Of a stretch of 64,000 nt of DNA, positions 54,281-63,409 are shown one piece after another; position 1 is the first letter of the stretch; each line of letters opens with the position of its first letter. The stretch is taken from NCBI GenBank assembly GCA_963756365.1, contig CAVWNF010000003.1, forward strand, positions 1,550,001-1,614,000, in the 5' to 3' direction. The translations under genes and the position numbers were made by a program. Origin of the DNA: WHTI01 sp963756365 (GTDB taxonomy: Bacteria > Actinomycetota > CADDZG01 > WHSQ01). Below the pieces are notes generated by a model that did no database searches, was not told the DNA's origin, and worked only from the letters and a program-made list of their open reading frames with translations.

Positions 54281-54711
54281 GCACCCCGACACTGTTCCTG
54301 AACGTGAAGCGCACCCTCCCCTTCTCGAGGGAGAAGGTGTTCAAGGCGTGGACCGAGCCCGAGGAACTCGCCAAGTGGTGGGGCCCACCGGACGTCACCG
54401 CAGAGAACGTGACGGTCGAACTAAAGGTCGGCGGTGCATGGCGGATCGACATGAGTACGCCGGACGGGGGCACCATCATCTCCGGCGAGTACCGCGAGAT
54501 CGACCCACCTAAGCGGCTCGTCTACACCTGGTTCGTCAACGACGACCCAGATACCGAATCCGTGGTGACGATCGACTTCCGCGAGGCCGATGACGGCACC
54601 GAGGTCTCGATCGTCCACGGCTCATTCGGCAACGAAGAGTCCAAGCAGATGCACACAGAAGGTTGGATCGGCTGCTTCGAGGAACTCGCGCGGGTTCTCT
54701 CGGACGGCTAG
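54277..54711 (+). CDS. SRPBCC/AHSA1-domain protein 1
   Basis: A 144-aa START-like lipid/hydrophobic-ligand-binding fold: LPFSREKVFKAWTEPEELAK, WWGPPDVTAENVTVELKVGG, RIDMSTPDGGTIISGEYREI and the C-terminal helix MHTEGWIGCFEELARVLSD. The ATG overlaps the arsR stop (ATGA). The ArsR-SRPBCC pair is common in bacteria, but the ligand is unknown. The 106-nt gap after it carries a GC-rich inverted arrangement (GCCCAGCACGACC, then CTCGCCGGGCGC) but no clear terminator. Confidence 0.9.
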   Translation: MSTPTLFLNVKRTLPFSREKVFKAWTEPEELAKWWGPPDVTAENVTVELKVGGAWRIDMSTPDGGTIISGEYREIDPPKRLVYTWFVNDDPDTESVVTIDFREADDGTEVSIVHGSFGNEESKQMHTEGWIGCFEELARVLSDG

Positions 54712-54817
54712 GGGTGGACGCGCCCCACGGGTGAACGACGGTTCGCCCAGCACGACCCGGCGAGGTCGCTCCTCGCCGGGCGCGCCATGACACTCACGAC
54801 ACCTAAAGGAGAAGCAG

Positions 54818-55258
54818 ATGAGCATCGCTATCGATCAGACGTACGAACTGAACGCGACCCCGGCCGATGTGTTCACCGCATTGACCGACCCCGAGACGCT
54901 CGTGAAGTGGTGGCCGACCTCGGCCACGTCCGACCCGGTGACGGGTGGGGCGTTCGAGTACGTCTTCAAGTTCGAGGACGCGAGCCACGATGGCGTTCAC
55001 GACGGCACCTACACCGAGGTGTCCGAGAGCCGGATCGTCTACCCGTGGGACGCTGGCTACCCGACCACCGTCGAGTTCACGATCGAAGGTTCCGGCGACA
55101 AGACCACTCTGCGCCTGAACCACACGGGCTACCAGCAGGACGAGATCTTCGAGCAGACGAGCCAGGGATGGTCCTTCTTCCTCGGCAACCTGAAGACGTG
55201 GATCGAAGACGGCAAGGACATGCGCGTCGAGGTCCTCGGCCAGAAGATCGCTTCCTGA
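54818..55258 (+). CDS. SRPBCC-domain protein 2
   Basis: A 146-aa protein with an excellent AAAGGAGAAG site. It has YELNATPADVFTALTDPETL, VKWWPTSATSDPVTGGAFEY, a shared core GSGDKTTLRLNHTGYQQDEI and FEQTSQGWSFFLGNLKTWIE. It is nearly a duplicate of the next gene, both starting MSIAI(D/E)QTYELNA. Ligand and role unknown. It is probably a separate transcript unit from the ArsR gene or a downstream part of the same one. Confidence 0.88.
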   Translation: MSIAIDQTYELNATPADVFTALTDPETLVKWWPTSATSDPVTGGAFEYVFKFEDASHDGVHDGTYTEVSESRIVYPWDAGYPTTVEFTIEGSGDKTTLRLNHTGYQQDEIFEQTSQGWSFFLGNLKTWIEDGKDMRVEVLGQKIAS

Positions 55259-55337
55259 CAACTAGCATCAACTGGAGTCGGCGTGCATCGTGGGCGCCGA
55301 CTCCTTCCTGTGTTTGATACCTATCGAAGGGAGAGCC

Positions 55338-55784
55338 ATGAGCATCGCGATCGAACAGACCTACGAGCTGAACGCCGCGCCCGCGGACGTCTTCGAGGCG
55401 CTCACCGAGCCCGACAAGCTGGTGAGGTGGTGGGCGACCGAGGCAACCTCAGACCCAGTGCCCGGCGGCGCCTACGAGTTCATCATGAAGTTCGAGAACT
55501 CGACCGGCCACGCCCACAAGGGGCACTACATCGAAGTGGACCCCAACCAGCGGGTCGTCTACTCGTGGGAGTGGGGAGGCTTCCCGACCCAGGTCGAGTT
55601 CACGCTCGAAGGGTCCGGCGACAAGACCACTCTGCGCCTGAACCACACCGGGTTCGAGCACCGAGACGACCTGTTCGAGGGAACCTCGAAGGGGTGGGCC
55701 TCCGCCCTCGGCAACCTCGAGGCGTGGATCAACGCTGGCGAGGACAATCGCCGAGCGAACCACGGTCAGATAGTCCCTGCCTAA
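55338..55784 (+). CDS. SRPBCC-domain protein 3 (tandem duplicate of protein 2)
   Basis: A 148-aa protein starting at ATG 55338 (GAAGGGAGAG site). It shares MSIAIEQTYELNAAPADVF and GSGDKTTLRLNHTGFEHRDD with its neighbour 80 nt upstream, with divergence in the middle (KFENSTGHAHKGHYIEVDP). The DNA encoding GSGDKTTLRLNHTG is almost identical in both, so the duplication is recent or under conversion. Upstream in-frame codons to 55290 are not supported. Confidence 0.88.
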   Translation: MSIAIEQTYELNAAPADVFEALTEPDKLVRWWATEATSDPVPGGAYEFIMKFENSTGHAHKGHYIEVDPNQRVVYSWEWGGFPTQVEFTLEGSGDKTTLRLNHTGFEHRDDLFEGTSKGWASALGNLEAWINAGEDNRRANHGQIVPA

Positions 55785-55808
55785 CCCTGACTCCCACGGT
55801 AACGAGGC

Positions 55809-56438
55809 TCAGGTCTCGCTGCCGGGGATAAGCGGTACGAAGCGCGCGGGGGTAAGGAGCCTGACCATGTGGGCTTCTGCCCCGCGGCGCTCGTACAGGT
55901 AGATGTTGTCTACGTCCCCTTCGGCGACCGGGATCACAAGGCGACCCCCGTCGACGAGTTGCTGGATCAGCGCCCTAGGAACCTCGGTCGCCGCGGCCGA
56001 CACGATGATGGCGTCGTAGGGGGCGTGCTCCGGCAGTCCCTTCCACCCGTCCCCCACCACGACGTGGGCGTTCGAGATCCCGGCCGCCTCGAGGTTGCTT
56101 TGAGCTTGACGCGCGATCGTCTCGATCCGCTCGATCGAATAGACCTCTGCGGCCAGGGAACCCAGCAGAGCCGTCTGGAAACCGAAGCCGGTGCCGACCT
56201 CGAGAACGACGTCACCTGGACCGACCTCCGCCCACTCGATCATCCTGGCGATCAGGCTCGGCTGCGAGGTTGTTTGCGACTCGAGGATCTGAACCGGGCG
56301 GTCCTCGTACGCCATCGACCTCTGCTCGTCGGGGACGAAATCGGCCCGGTCGAGCGCCTCGAACGCCTCGATGACCCGGGGGTCGCTCACCCCCTGGCGG
56401 ACGATCTCTCTATCCAGCCTCCTGCGACCCCTCGGCAC
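55809..56438 (-). CDS. pcm: Protein-L-isoaspartate O-methyltransferase
   Basis: Repairs isoaspartyl damage in aged proteins using SAM. The 209-aa protein has VSDPRVIEAFEALDRADFVP, the PCMT-specific SQTTSQPSLIARMIEWAE, SAM motif VVLEVGTGFGFQTALLG, VYSIERIETIARQAQSNLE and VVGDGWKGLPEHAPYDAIIV. It is divergent from the WS/DGAT gene with 46 nt between, too short for two ordinary promoters with leaders. Confidence 0.94.
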   Translation of the reverse strand: MPRGRRRLDREIVRQGVSDPRVIEAFEALDRADFVPDEQRSMAYEDRPVQILESQTTSQPSLIARMIEWAEVGPGDVVLEVGTGFGFQTALLGSLAAEVYSIERIETIARQAQSNLEAAGISNAHVVVGDGWKGLPEHAPYDAIIVSAAATEVPRALIQQLVDGGRLVIPVAEGDVDNIYLYERRGAEAHMVRLLTPARFVPLIPGSET

Positions 56439-56484
56439 CGGCGATCACCTCGCTTTGCTTGCTTCCGATTACGATGCTTCCACT

Positions 56485-57864
56485 ATGTCTCGATTCGAAC
56501 GATTGAGCGTCCTCGACGAGCTCTTCCTGCACCTCGAAGGGCCAAACACCCACATGCACGTGGGTGGTCTCGCCGTGTTCGAGGGCCCGGCCCCCGAGTA
56601 CCAGGACGTGCTCGACATGGTCGAGCGCCGGCTCCAGAACGTTCCCCGGTTCCGCCAGAAGCTCGCGAACGTGCCCTTCGGTCTGGGACGTCCGGTCTGG
56701 GTCGACGACACCCATTTCAACCTCGAGTATCACGTCCGCAACACCGCGCTCCCCCAGCCGGGGGGCGATGATCGCCTCAAGCGGCTCGCTGCTCGCATCA
56801 TGTCGCAGCAACTCGATCGCTCGAAGCCCCTGTGGGAGATCTGGTTCGCCGAGGGACTCACTGATGGCCGCTTCGCGCTGATCAGCAAGACCCACCATTG
56901 TCTGATCGACGGCGTGTCGGGGGCCGATCTGATGTCCGTGCTGCTCGACGGCACCGACGAACCCTTCTGGCCCGAGCCCAAGGCGTGGATGCCCGAGCCC
57001 GAGCCGACCGCGGATCAACTCCTCGTGGATGCCATAAAGGAGCGCGTCACGTCGCCGGCGGAAGCGGTGCGCTCGCTTCAATCGTTGATCATGGACCCGG
57101 CCAAGGTGCCGAACCGCGTTGTCGAGGGCGTCAAGGCACTCGGCGCGTTCGTCGGCGGTGGGTTCGCCGCTCCGGCGTCGTCGCTCAACCGTCCGGTCGG
57201 GCCGCACCGTCGGTTCGAAACCGTGGTCGCGGAACTCGCCGATTTCAAGGCGATCAAGAACGCACTCGGCGGAACGGTCAACGATGTCGTGCTCACCGCC
57301 GTCGCCGGTGCGGTCCGGCATCTGCTCGAAGGACGCGGCGAGCGCGTCGACGAGATGGAGCTGCGCGCGATGGTGCCGGTGTCCGTCAGGGCCGACTCGG
57401 ACAAGGGCACGCTCGGCAACCAGGTCGCGTCGCTGTGGGCGGCACTCCCGGTCTACGAGCCCGATGCCGTCGAACGCTTCAAGGTGGTCCACGAAGAGAT
57501 GAAGGACCTGAAGGGATCTGGTCAGGCTGTCGGTGCCCAGATCCTCACGACGCTCGGCGAGTACGCACCGCCGACGATCCTCGCTCAAGCATCCCGTCTG
57601 GTCGCGCGACAGCGGGCCTTCAACCTCGTCGTCACCAACGTCCCCGGCCCCCAGGTCCCGCTCTACTCGCTCGGCCACAAGATGACCGAGGTATATCCGG
57701 TAGTTCCCCTGTCGGACAACACCACGATCGGGATCGCGCTGTTCTCGTACGCGGGCAAGATCTGCTTCGGTCTGTTGGGTGACTACGACGCTGCTCCTGA
57801 TCTCGGAGTGCTCGCCGAGGGCCTCGAGAAATCGATCGCCGAACTACTCGCGGCGACCGGGTGA
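56485..57864 (+). CDS. Wax ester synthase/diacylglycerol acyltransferase (WS/DGAT)
   Basis: Final step of triacylglycerol or wax-ester storage lipid synthesis, associated with the membrane. The 459-aa protein starts LSVLDELFLHLEGPNTHMHV and carries the active site HHCLIDGVSGADLM (HHxxxDG), PLWEIWFAEGL, the ALGGTVNDVVLTAVAGAVR helix, MVPVSVRADSDKGTLGNQ and the late NLVVTNVPGPQVPLYS. I chose ATG 56485 because upstream in-frame residues look non-coding. Typical of actinobacteria. Its stop overlaps the next GTG start. Confidence 0.94.
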   Translation: MSRFERLSVLDELFLHLEGPNTHMHVGGLAVFEGPAPEYQDVLDMVERRLQNVPRFRQKLANVPFGLGRPVWVDDTHFNLEYHVRNTALPQPGGDDRLKRLAARIMSQQLDRSKPLWEIWFAEGLTDGRFALISKTHHCLIDGVSGADLMSVLLDGTDEPFWPEPKAWMPEPEPTADQLLVDAIKERVTSPAEAVRSLQSLIMDPAKVPNRVVEGVKALGAFVGGGFAAPASSLNRPVGPHRRFETVVAELADFKAIKNALGGTVNDVVLTAVAGAVRHLLEGRGERVDEMELRAMVPVSVRADSDKGTLGNQVASLWAALPVYEPDAVERFKVVHEEMKDLKGSGQAVGAQILTTLGEYAPPTILAQASRLVARQRAFNLVVTNVPGPQVPLYSLGHKMTEVYPVVPLSDNTTIGIALFSYAGKICFGLLGDYDAAPDLGVLAEGLEKSIAELLAATG

Positions 57865-58788
57865 CGGGGACAACCCCCAACCCGCTCCAACCGTTCGTCG
57901 AGCATCACAAGATCTGCATCCTCGACGGTGGGTTCGCCACGCATCTCAGTGACCTCGGCTTCGACATCGACGATCCGCTGTGGTCGGCGAAAGCGCTCAT
58001 CGATGCCCCTGAACTCGTCGAGCTCGTCCATCTCAACTACCTCGAGGCGGGCGCCGACGTCGTGATCTCCGCCAGCTACCAAGCGAGCTTCGACGGGTTC
58101 GCGGCGCGCGGGATGGACCGGCAGCAGTCTGCCAGCCTGATGCGCCTGAGTGTGGAGCTGGCCCGTAACGCGGTCGAGCGGACCGATCGGGACGGACCCA
58201 CGCCGGTCGTCGCAGCATCGGTGGGGCCCTACGGCGCGTACCTGGCCGACGGTAGCGAGTACTCCGGTGACTACGGCGTCGGATCGGACCGGCTGCACGA
58301 CTTCCATTCCGAGAGGCTCGGGGTGCTGGTCTCGGCGGGACCGGACCTGCTCGCGATCGAGACGATCCCTTCGCTTCCCGAAACCGAGGTGCTCGTAGAG
58401 CTTCTGCGCGACCACCCCGATATGCCTGCGTGGATCACATTCTCTTGTCGCGACGGCGCCCACATCTCGGATGGAACCGGCATCGGTGAAGCGGTCGCCG
58501 TGGCGGGCTCGGCACCGAACGTCATCGGCGTCGGCGTCAACTGCACGGACCCCGCCTACATCACCTCCATCCTCGAGAACGCCGCGTCAGACAAGCCGCT
58601 TGTCTGCTATCCGAACGCGGGCGGAGGCAAGAGGGTTGACGGCGAGTGGCGGTGGAACGAACACGACCCGGGGTCATTCACAAGCGCAGCGGCGATCCTG
58701 GCGCGACGCGGGCGCCCAAGTGATCGGTGGGTGCTGCGGGACCACGCCGGCAGACATCGCGAGCCTGACCCGCTCGCTCTCCCCCTAG
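57861..58788 (+). CDS. mmuM: Homocysteine S-methyltransferase (frame break)
   Basis: Transfers a methyl group from S-methylmethionine or SAM to homocysteine, giving methionine. About 308 aa: ILDGGFATHLSDLGFDIDDP, NYLEAGADVVISASYQASFDG, ASVGPYGAYLADGSEYSGDY and GVGVNCTDPAYITSILE (first zinc Cys). The zinc pair VIGGCCGTTPADIASL is in another frame; deleting one base at about 58701-58706 joins SAAAILA to DAGAQVIGGCC. GTG 57861 overlaps the WS/DGAT stop. It could consume homocysteine from the riboswitch-controlled pathway at 11-12 kb. Confidence 0.85.
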
Positions 58789-58887
58789 CCCCCCTCCATA
58801 AACGCCCACTATCTAGACCGCATGGGCTATGGCCCCTAACGCACCTCGGTGTCAAGGTTGGATCGAGCCATGCAAGGGGGACTCGCT

Positions 58888-59412
58888 ATGCGTTCTCGCA
58901 GCATCGCCGGGTTGTTGATCGGGGCGATCGTGGTGATCGGTGGCATCGCCACCGCCCTGATCCTGACCTCCGATGAGGGACGCCCCACCGCGGGCTCATC
59001 CGATGACGGAGCTGAGCCCGGCCTGAGCCCCCTAGGCCTCAAGCTGACCGCACCTCAAGGATGGACTTCGAGCGCAGACGGTCTCCAGGTTGCCGAGTCC
59101 CCCAGCGACATCGACGCCACCAGCGCGCTGGGGCCGAGGATCACCGCGTATCTGCGAAGCCCCGATGCTTCGCTCGCCGATGCATTCGAAGGCGGGGTCG
59201 CCGAGGTGCTCGACGTTCCGGTGACGCAGATCGCAGGGCTCACCACCTCGGGGGTGACGATCGTGGACGAGGTGGACGGCACGCGCTTCGTTCGGGCTTA
59301 CCGACTGGTGGTCGATGAGGGCCGGACCGCAGTGTTGTTGCTGCTCGAAGCGCCCGAGGTGGACTGGCCTGAAGCCGAAGCCATTTTGGTCTCGGCGGTG
59401 ACATCGTCATGA
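58888..59412 (+). CDS. Membrane-anchored protein of unknown function
   Basis: A 174-aa protein with an N-terminal anchor (SIAGLLIGAIVVIGGIATAL, residues 5-24), a flexible linker (GRPTAGSSDDGAEPG) and a beta-rich outer domain (LKLTAPQGWTSSADGLQVAE, then RFVRAYRLVVDEGRTAVLLL). ATG 58888 is best because AAGGGGG lies 8 nt upstream; ATGs at 58870 and 58849 are in frame. The domain resembles small lipoprotein domains that bind partner proteins, but I recognise no family. It overlaps the next gene by 4 nt. Confidence 0.65.
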   Translation: MRSRSIAGLLIGAIVVIGGIATALILTSDEGRPTAGSSDDGAEPGLSPLGLKLTAPQGWTSSADGLQVAESPSDIDATSALGPRITAYLRSPDASLADAFEGGVAEVLDVPVTQIAGLTTSGVTIVDEVDGTRFVRAYRLVVDEGRTAVLLLLEAPEVDWPEAEAILVSAVTSS

Positions 59413-60308
59413 GGCTGCGCCTGGCGACGTGGGCCCTACTCGTGACCGCGGTGGTCGCTTCTTCACTCGGTCCGGCTCAAGCCGAAGGGGTGCTCGACGG
59501 GGTCTATAAGGGAAAGCTCGTGGACCTAGGTGACTTCGGAACACTGATCTCGAGCGAGGTTGAGATCGAGGTCAAAGACGACGAGCTCTACGGGTTAGTC
59601 GCCGCCACAGCAGAGTTCGATATCTCCGTCTTGGGCGAGGAAGCGACACCCGTGTGTTTCGGTGTGCAGATCGCGTTCTCCGACGGCAACGCAGTCGTCA
59701 GGGCTGGCCCACCCCCAGCGATCCTCTTCTCGGGTGAGGCACTCATGCGGAAGACGACCAAGGACGGCAAGTGCGCTGGTCCGTTCCCAACGAGCAACGC
59801 CAAGGATCACGTCGTCCGAGTGCGAGGGGACTTTCACTTCAAGGGCACCGAGATCGTCATGAAGGGAACGATCGTCGATGACGGGAACCAGTTGAAGTTC
59901 GAAGCGACGACTCCCCTGCTCCCCGACGACAAGATCGACCCTAGCGAGGTGGACTCGTGGGACGGCACCGAACTGGAGGACGCGGGTGAGACCCTCTGCC
60001 GGGTTTACCAAGTCCGAGACGAGGACGTCGGTGGTGATTGTCGAACCCTGCTGTTCCCAACAACTGAGGAGAACCCGATCGAGAGCGCACGTTCGTTGGT
60101 CGAACACCTGGCGGGATTCAGTCAAGGGTTCGGTAACCCGGACCTGCCTACCGCCCTCGATGCCGCGTTGGCCCCAGCGAGGCACCTGCTGAGGTTCATG
60201 AACGAAGCACCTACCGCCGAGCGCAGGATCGTCGCCGCCCGAGCGATCAACAACTGGTTCAGGGCCGTGTTGACTCTGATGGACGAACAGATCCCGGCGT
60301 CTAGCTGA
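59409..60308 (+). CDS. Secreted protein of unknown function
   Basis: A 299-aa protein with signal peptide (RLATWALLVTAVVASSLGPA, cleavage after AQA). The first 150 mature residues are beta-rich (GVYKGKLVDLGDFGTLISSE, VVRVRGDFHFKGTEIVMKGT); the last 100 are helical (ARSLVEHLAGFSQGFGNPDL). Four Cys (CFGV, GKCAG, TLCRV, GDCRT) could form disulfides. It is translationally coupled to the membrane-anchored protein upstream, which suggests that they act together. Unknown family. It ends tail to tail with the exporter permease, overlapping 8 nt. Confidence 0.65.
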   Translation: MRLRLATWALLVTAVVASSLGPAQAEGVLDGVYKGKLVDLGDFGTLISSEVEIEVKDDELYGLVAATAEFDISVLGEEATPVCFGVQIAFSDGNAVVRAGPPPAILFSGEALMRKTTKDGKCAGPFPTSNAKDHVVRVRGDFHFKGTEIVMKGTIVDDGNQLKFEATTPLLPDDKIDPSEVDSWDGTELEDAGETLCRVYQVRDEDVGGDCRTLLFPTTEENPIESARSLVEHLAGFSQGFGNPDLPTALDAALAPARHLLRFMNEAPTAERRIVAARAINNWFRAVLTLMDEQIPASS

Positions 60309-61096
60309 CCAACCGCCTCCGCATCAGGCGGATCGCGACGGTGCCGGCGATGACCATCATCGCCACCAGGTAGGCGACGTGCCAGAGGTCTCCGATCGTC
60401 ACAGTTCCGGTCGTGAGTGCCCGAAGCAGAGCGGCGGAATGGAACAGCGGCGACGCCATGACGATCGGTTGCAGCCACCCCGGATACAGCGCGATCGGGA
60501 AGAATGTGCCGGAGAACAAGAACAGCGGGAACACGACCAACGTCATGACCTTCTCGAGCGAGGTGATCTGCTTCGTGATCCCCGTAAGCACCATCGCTCC
60601 CGACGACAGAGCGGCCCCCGAGAGCATCAGCGCCGGCAGCGCGAGCAGTCCCCACGGGGAAAGCACGAGTCCGAACGCGACCATCACGATGAGGAAGCCG
60701 AAGCCGTAGATCGTCGAGCGGATCAGCGCCCACATCACTTCGCCGACCGCGATATCGGGGATGTTGACCGGGGTCGTGATGATCCCGTCGTAAGTCTTGA
60801 GCCAGTTCATCTTGAAGAACGGGCTGAAGAACCCATCGAACACCGCCCCGTTCATCGTCGCCGCGGCGAGCATGCCGGGGGCCATGAACGACACGTAATC
60901 GATCTGGGTGCCTGCGTAGTCCACGTCGGGCACGAACTGCCCCACGCCATAGCCGACCGCCAGGAGGTAGAAGACCGGCTCGAAGAACCCACTCACGAAC
61001 GCGATCCAGTAGTGCTTGTAGGCGAGCGCGTTGCGCACCACCATCTTCTTGGCGCGTTCGAGCGAGGGCCGGGGATAGACCTGCTGGGCGGCTCAC
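60301..61096 (-). CDS. ABC-2 type exporter permease, second subunit (frame break)
   Basis: A ~264-aa membrane subunit with six segments: NALAYKHYWIAFVSGFFEPV, FYLLAVGYGVGQFVP, APGMLAAATMNGAVFDGFF, VMWALIRSTIYGFGFLIVM and FPLFLFSGTFFPIALYPGWL. The GTG at 61096 overlaps the stop of the first permease. The true N-terminus (QQVYPRPSLERAKKMVVRNA) is reached only after deleting one base from GGG 61086-61088; otherwise translation would start at ATG 61044. The pair with the next gene suggests a heterodimeric exporter of lipids, polysaccharides or drugs. Confidence 0.85.
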
Positions 61097-61852
61097 GACA
61101 CCAACCTCTTCTCGAACTTCCCGATACCGATGGCGGCGCCCGACGCTGAGCAGGACGACCAGATAGGAGAGGTGCCACACGGCACTCACCTCGAGGTCGT
61201 AGATCGTCACCTGGCGGATCAGCTCGACCCCGTGATACAGCGGCGTGAGCGAGGCGATGACCTTGCCCCACAGCGGGAGCTGATCGATCGGGAAGAACGT
61301 TCCGGAGAGCAAGAACAGCGGCGTCACGACGAACCGGAACAGCCACGTGTAGGCCTCGTCGGTGACGAGCGTCGCGGTGAGGGCCATCACCAGCGACGCG
61401 CAGCCAACACCGGTAAGCACGGCGACCGGGATCGCTACGATCGCCAGCGGCGACGAGAACACGCCGAACAACGCCATGACCAGGAAGAATGCCGATGCCA
61501 TCTGGGTGAGGCTGAGCGAGATCGACATGAGCTCGCCGAAGTAGATGTCCTTGACGGCCAGAGGCGTCGCGAGGATGGCCTCGTAGTTCCGCTGCCAGGT
61601 CATCTTGCTCATGATCGGGTAGGTGGCGTTGAAGACCCCGGCCTGCATGCAACTCGCGGCGAGCATCCCCGTGGCGAAGAAGTCGACGAAGCTGGCTCCG
61701 CCGAACGATCTGCCCTCCTCGACCATCGATCCGAGGCCGAACCCCATCGCGGAGAGGAACATCACCGGGGTCAGAACGGAGGCGAAGAACGAGAACCGCC
61801 ACGCCCGCCACACGACCAGAAGGTTCCTGCGGATCACTTTCGTCGCGTTCAC
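61093..61852 (-). CDS. ABC-2 type exporter permease, first subunit (frame break)
   Basis: A ~252-aa permease. From GTG 61852 it reads VNATKVIRRNLLVVWRAWRF, FFASVLTPVMFLSAMGFGLG, FFATGMLAASCMQAGVFNAT, YPIMSKMTWQRNYEAILATP and VVTPLFLLSGTFFPIDQLPL. Near the C-terminus the frame breaks at CCC 61139-61141; deleting one base joins YLVVLLSVG to AAIGIGKFEKRLVS and the stop at 61093. The start overlaps the ATPase stop (GTGA). Its resemblance to the second permease in YEAIL/YDGII and SGTFFPI segments shows they are paralogues. Confidence 0.85.
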
Positions 61853-62792
61853 TCGATCAGGGATCTCCCGGTGATCGTGAGGAAGACGTCCTCCAGCGAC
61901 GCCCGGCGCACGAGCGCAGTCTCGGTCTCGATCCCGTTGTCGTGGACCGCCGCTAAGGCCTCGTCGCCCGAGTGCGTATAGAGGAGGACCCGGTCGGGCA
62001 GCCACTCAACCCTGTCTGCGATGCCGTTGAGCGTCGCCTCGAGACGAACCCGGTCCTCGTCCGACAGACGCAACTCGACGACCTCTCGGGTCGAGTGCTC
62101 GGCGATGAGGGCGCGCGGTGAGCCCTCGGTGACGATCTTTGCCTTGTCCATGACGACGAGGCGGTCGCACAACTGCTCGGCTTCGTCCATGTAGTGGGTG
62201 GTGATGACGAGCGTGACCCCTCGCTGCTTGAGGCGGTAGAGGCGGTCCCACACGAGGTGTCGGGCCTGCGGGTCGAGGCCGGTCGTCGGCTCGTCGAGCA
62301 GCAGCAGATCAGGTTGGTTGATCAGCGCGCGGGCGATCGTGAGCCGGCGCTTCATCCCACCCGATAGGGGCTCGACCTTGCTCTTCGCCTTCTCCTTGAG
62401 CTGGACGAACTCGATCAACTCGTCGATGCGGTCCTTGGCGATCGTCCTTCGGGACATCGAAGTAGCGGGCATACATCTCGAGGTTCTCTCGCACCGTCAG
62501 CTCGATGTCGAGGTTGTCTATCTGCGGCACGACCCCGATGCGAGCCTTGATCTCGGATGCCTGGGCGACCGGATCCATCCCGATCACCCTGCAGCGAGCC
62601 GTCGGACGGCGGCGAGGTGCACCCGATCATCCGCATCGTCGAGGTCTTGCCAGCCCCGTTGGGCCCGAGGAACCCGAACGCCTCTCCCCTACGAACCTCG
62701 AAGTCGATGCCGTCGACCGCAACGAACTCACCGAACCGCTTGGTGAGCGAACGCGCTTCGATCAGGGGGCCGTTCTCGGAGCTGGTTGGCAT
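61849..62792 (-). CDS. ABC exporter ATPase (two frame breaks)
   Basis: ATP-binding subunit of about 313 aa for the two downstream permeases. Walker A is in FGFLGPNGAGKTSTMRMIG, then GVVPQIDNLDIELTVRENL (Q-loop), signature VEPLSGGMKRRLTIARALI, Walker B LLLLDEPTTGLDPQARHL and VITTHYMDEAEQLCDRL. Frames change at about 62589-62594 (SDGSL to RVIGMDPVAQASE) and 62446-62447 (FDVPK to TIAKDRIDELIEF); each is repaired by deleting one base. DrrA/NodI-like exporters are the nearest group. Confidence 0.88.
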
Positions 62793-62872
62793 CGGGGCAT
62801 CCTACGCCCGAGGCGTCGACGCCCGGACTCCGCATACGCTGGGGGCCACACGAAACGAGGGAGGGTTCACGG

Positions 62873-63382
62873 ATGGCCGAACGGACAGATCCACCAGTGG
62901 TTGCAGGAGAGAAGGAGACGCTCAGCGCCTTCCTCGACTATCACCGGACGACGCTCGAGATGAAGTGCGAGGGGCTGACCGACGAGCAGCTCCGCACGCG
63001 CGCGGTCGAGCCTTCAACCCTGAGCCTGATGGGCCTCCTGAGACACATGGGTGAGGTCGAGCGATGGTGGTTCCGGATGGTGTTCACGAACGAGAAGGTC
63101 GAGGACCTCTACGACTACACCGACGACGACGACGCCGACTTCAACGACATCGCCGAAGCCACCTACGAGGACGCTCTCTCGAAGTGGAAGGCGGAGTGTG
63201 AGCGGTCCCAGGCCATCCTCGCTGCAGCGGACCTCGATGAGATCAGCAAGCTGGATCCTCCGAAGGACAGGGAACGGGTCTCGATGCGCTGGATCGTCGT
63301 CCACATGATCGAGGAGTACGCCCGCCACAACGGCCACGCCGACCTGTTGCGCGAGCGGATCGACGGGGCCACGGGCGAGTGA
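62873..63382 (+). CDS. DinB/DUF664-family protein
   Basis: A 169-aa four-helix protein of the DinB/YfiT superfamily, often metal-dependent thiol S-transferases in actinobacteria. Segments: FLDYHRTTLEMKCEGLTDEQ (first metal His), LMGLLRHMGEVERWWFRMVF (second His) and IVVHMIEEYARHNGHADLLR (third His pair). All three histidine positions are present. ATG 62873 is preceded by GGGAGGG. Mycothiol or a similar thiol could be the co-substrate. Confidence 0.88.
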   Translation: MAERTDPPVVAGEKETLSAFLDYHRTTLEMKCEGLTDEQLRTRAVEPSTLSLMGLLRHMGEVERWWFRMVFTNEKVEDLYDYTDDDDADFNDIAEATYEDALSKWKAECERSQAILAAADLDEISKLDPPKDRERVSMRWIVVHMIEEYARHNGHADLLRERIDGATGE

Positions 63383-63409
63383 CCGCCCCTACGGGATAGG
63401 TTCTCGCTC

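Noticed and set aside
56410..57678. A 422-aa minus-strand ORF opposite WS/DGAT
   Set aside because: Low-information Arg/Val/Gly-rich shadow; the plus strand encodes the active-site HHxxxDG protein.
60122..62005. A 627-aa minus-strand ORF
   Set aside because: Only its middle part codes (first ABC-2 permease from GTG 61852). The rest is out-of-frame sequence opposite or beside other genes.
1601..62792. Calling the frame-broken genes pseudogenes
   Set aside because: All breaks are single surplus bases with intact motifs on both sides and no accompanying stops or deletions, which fits assembly error better than decay.
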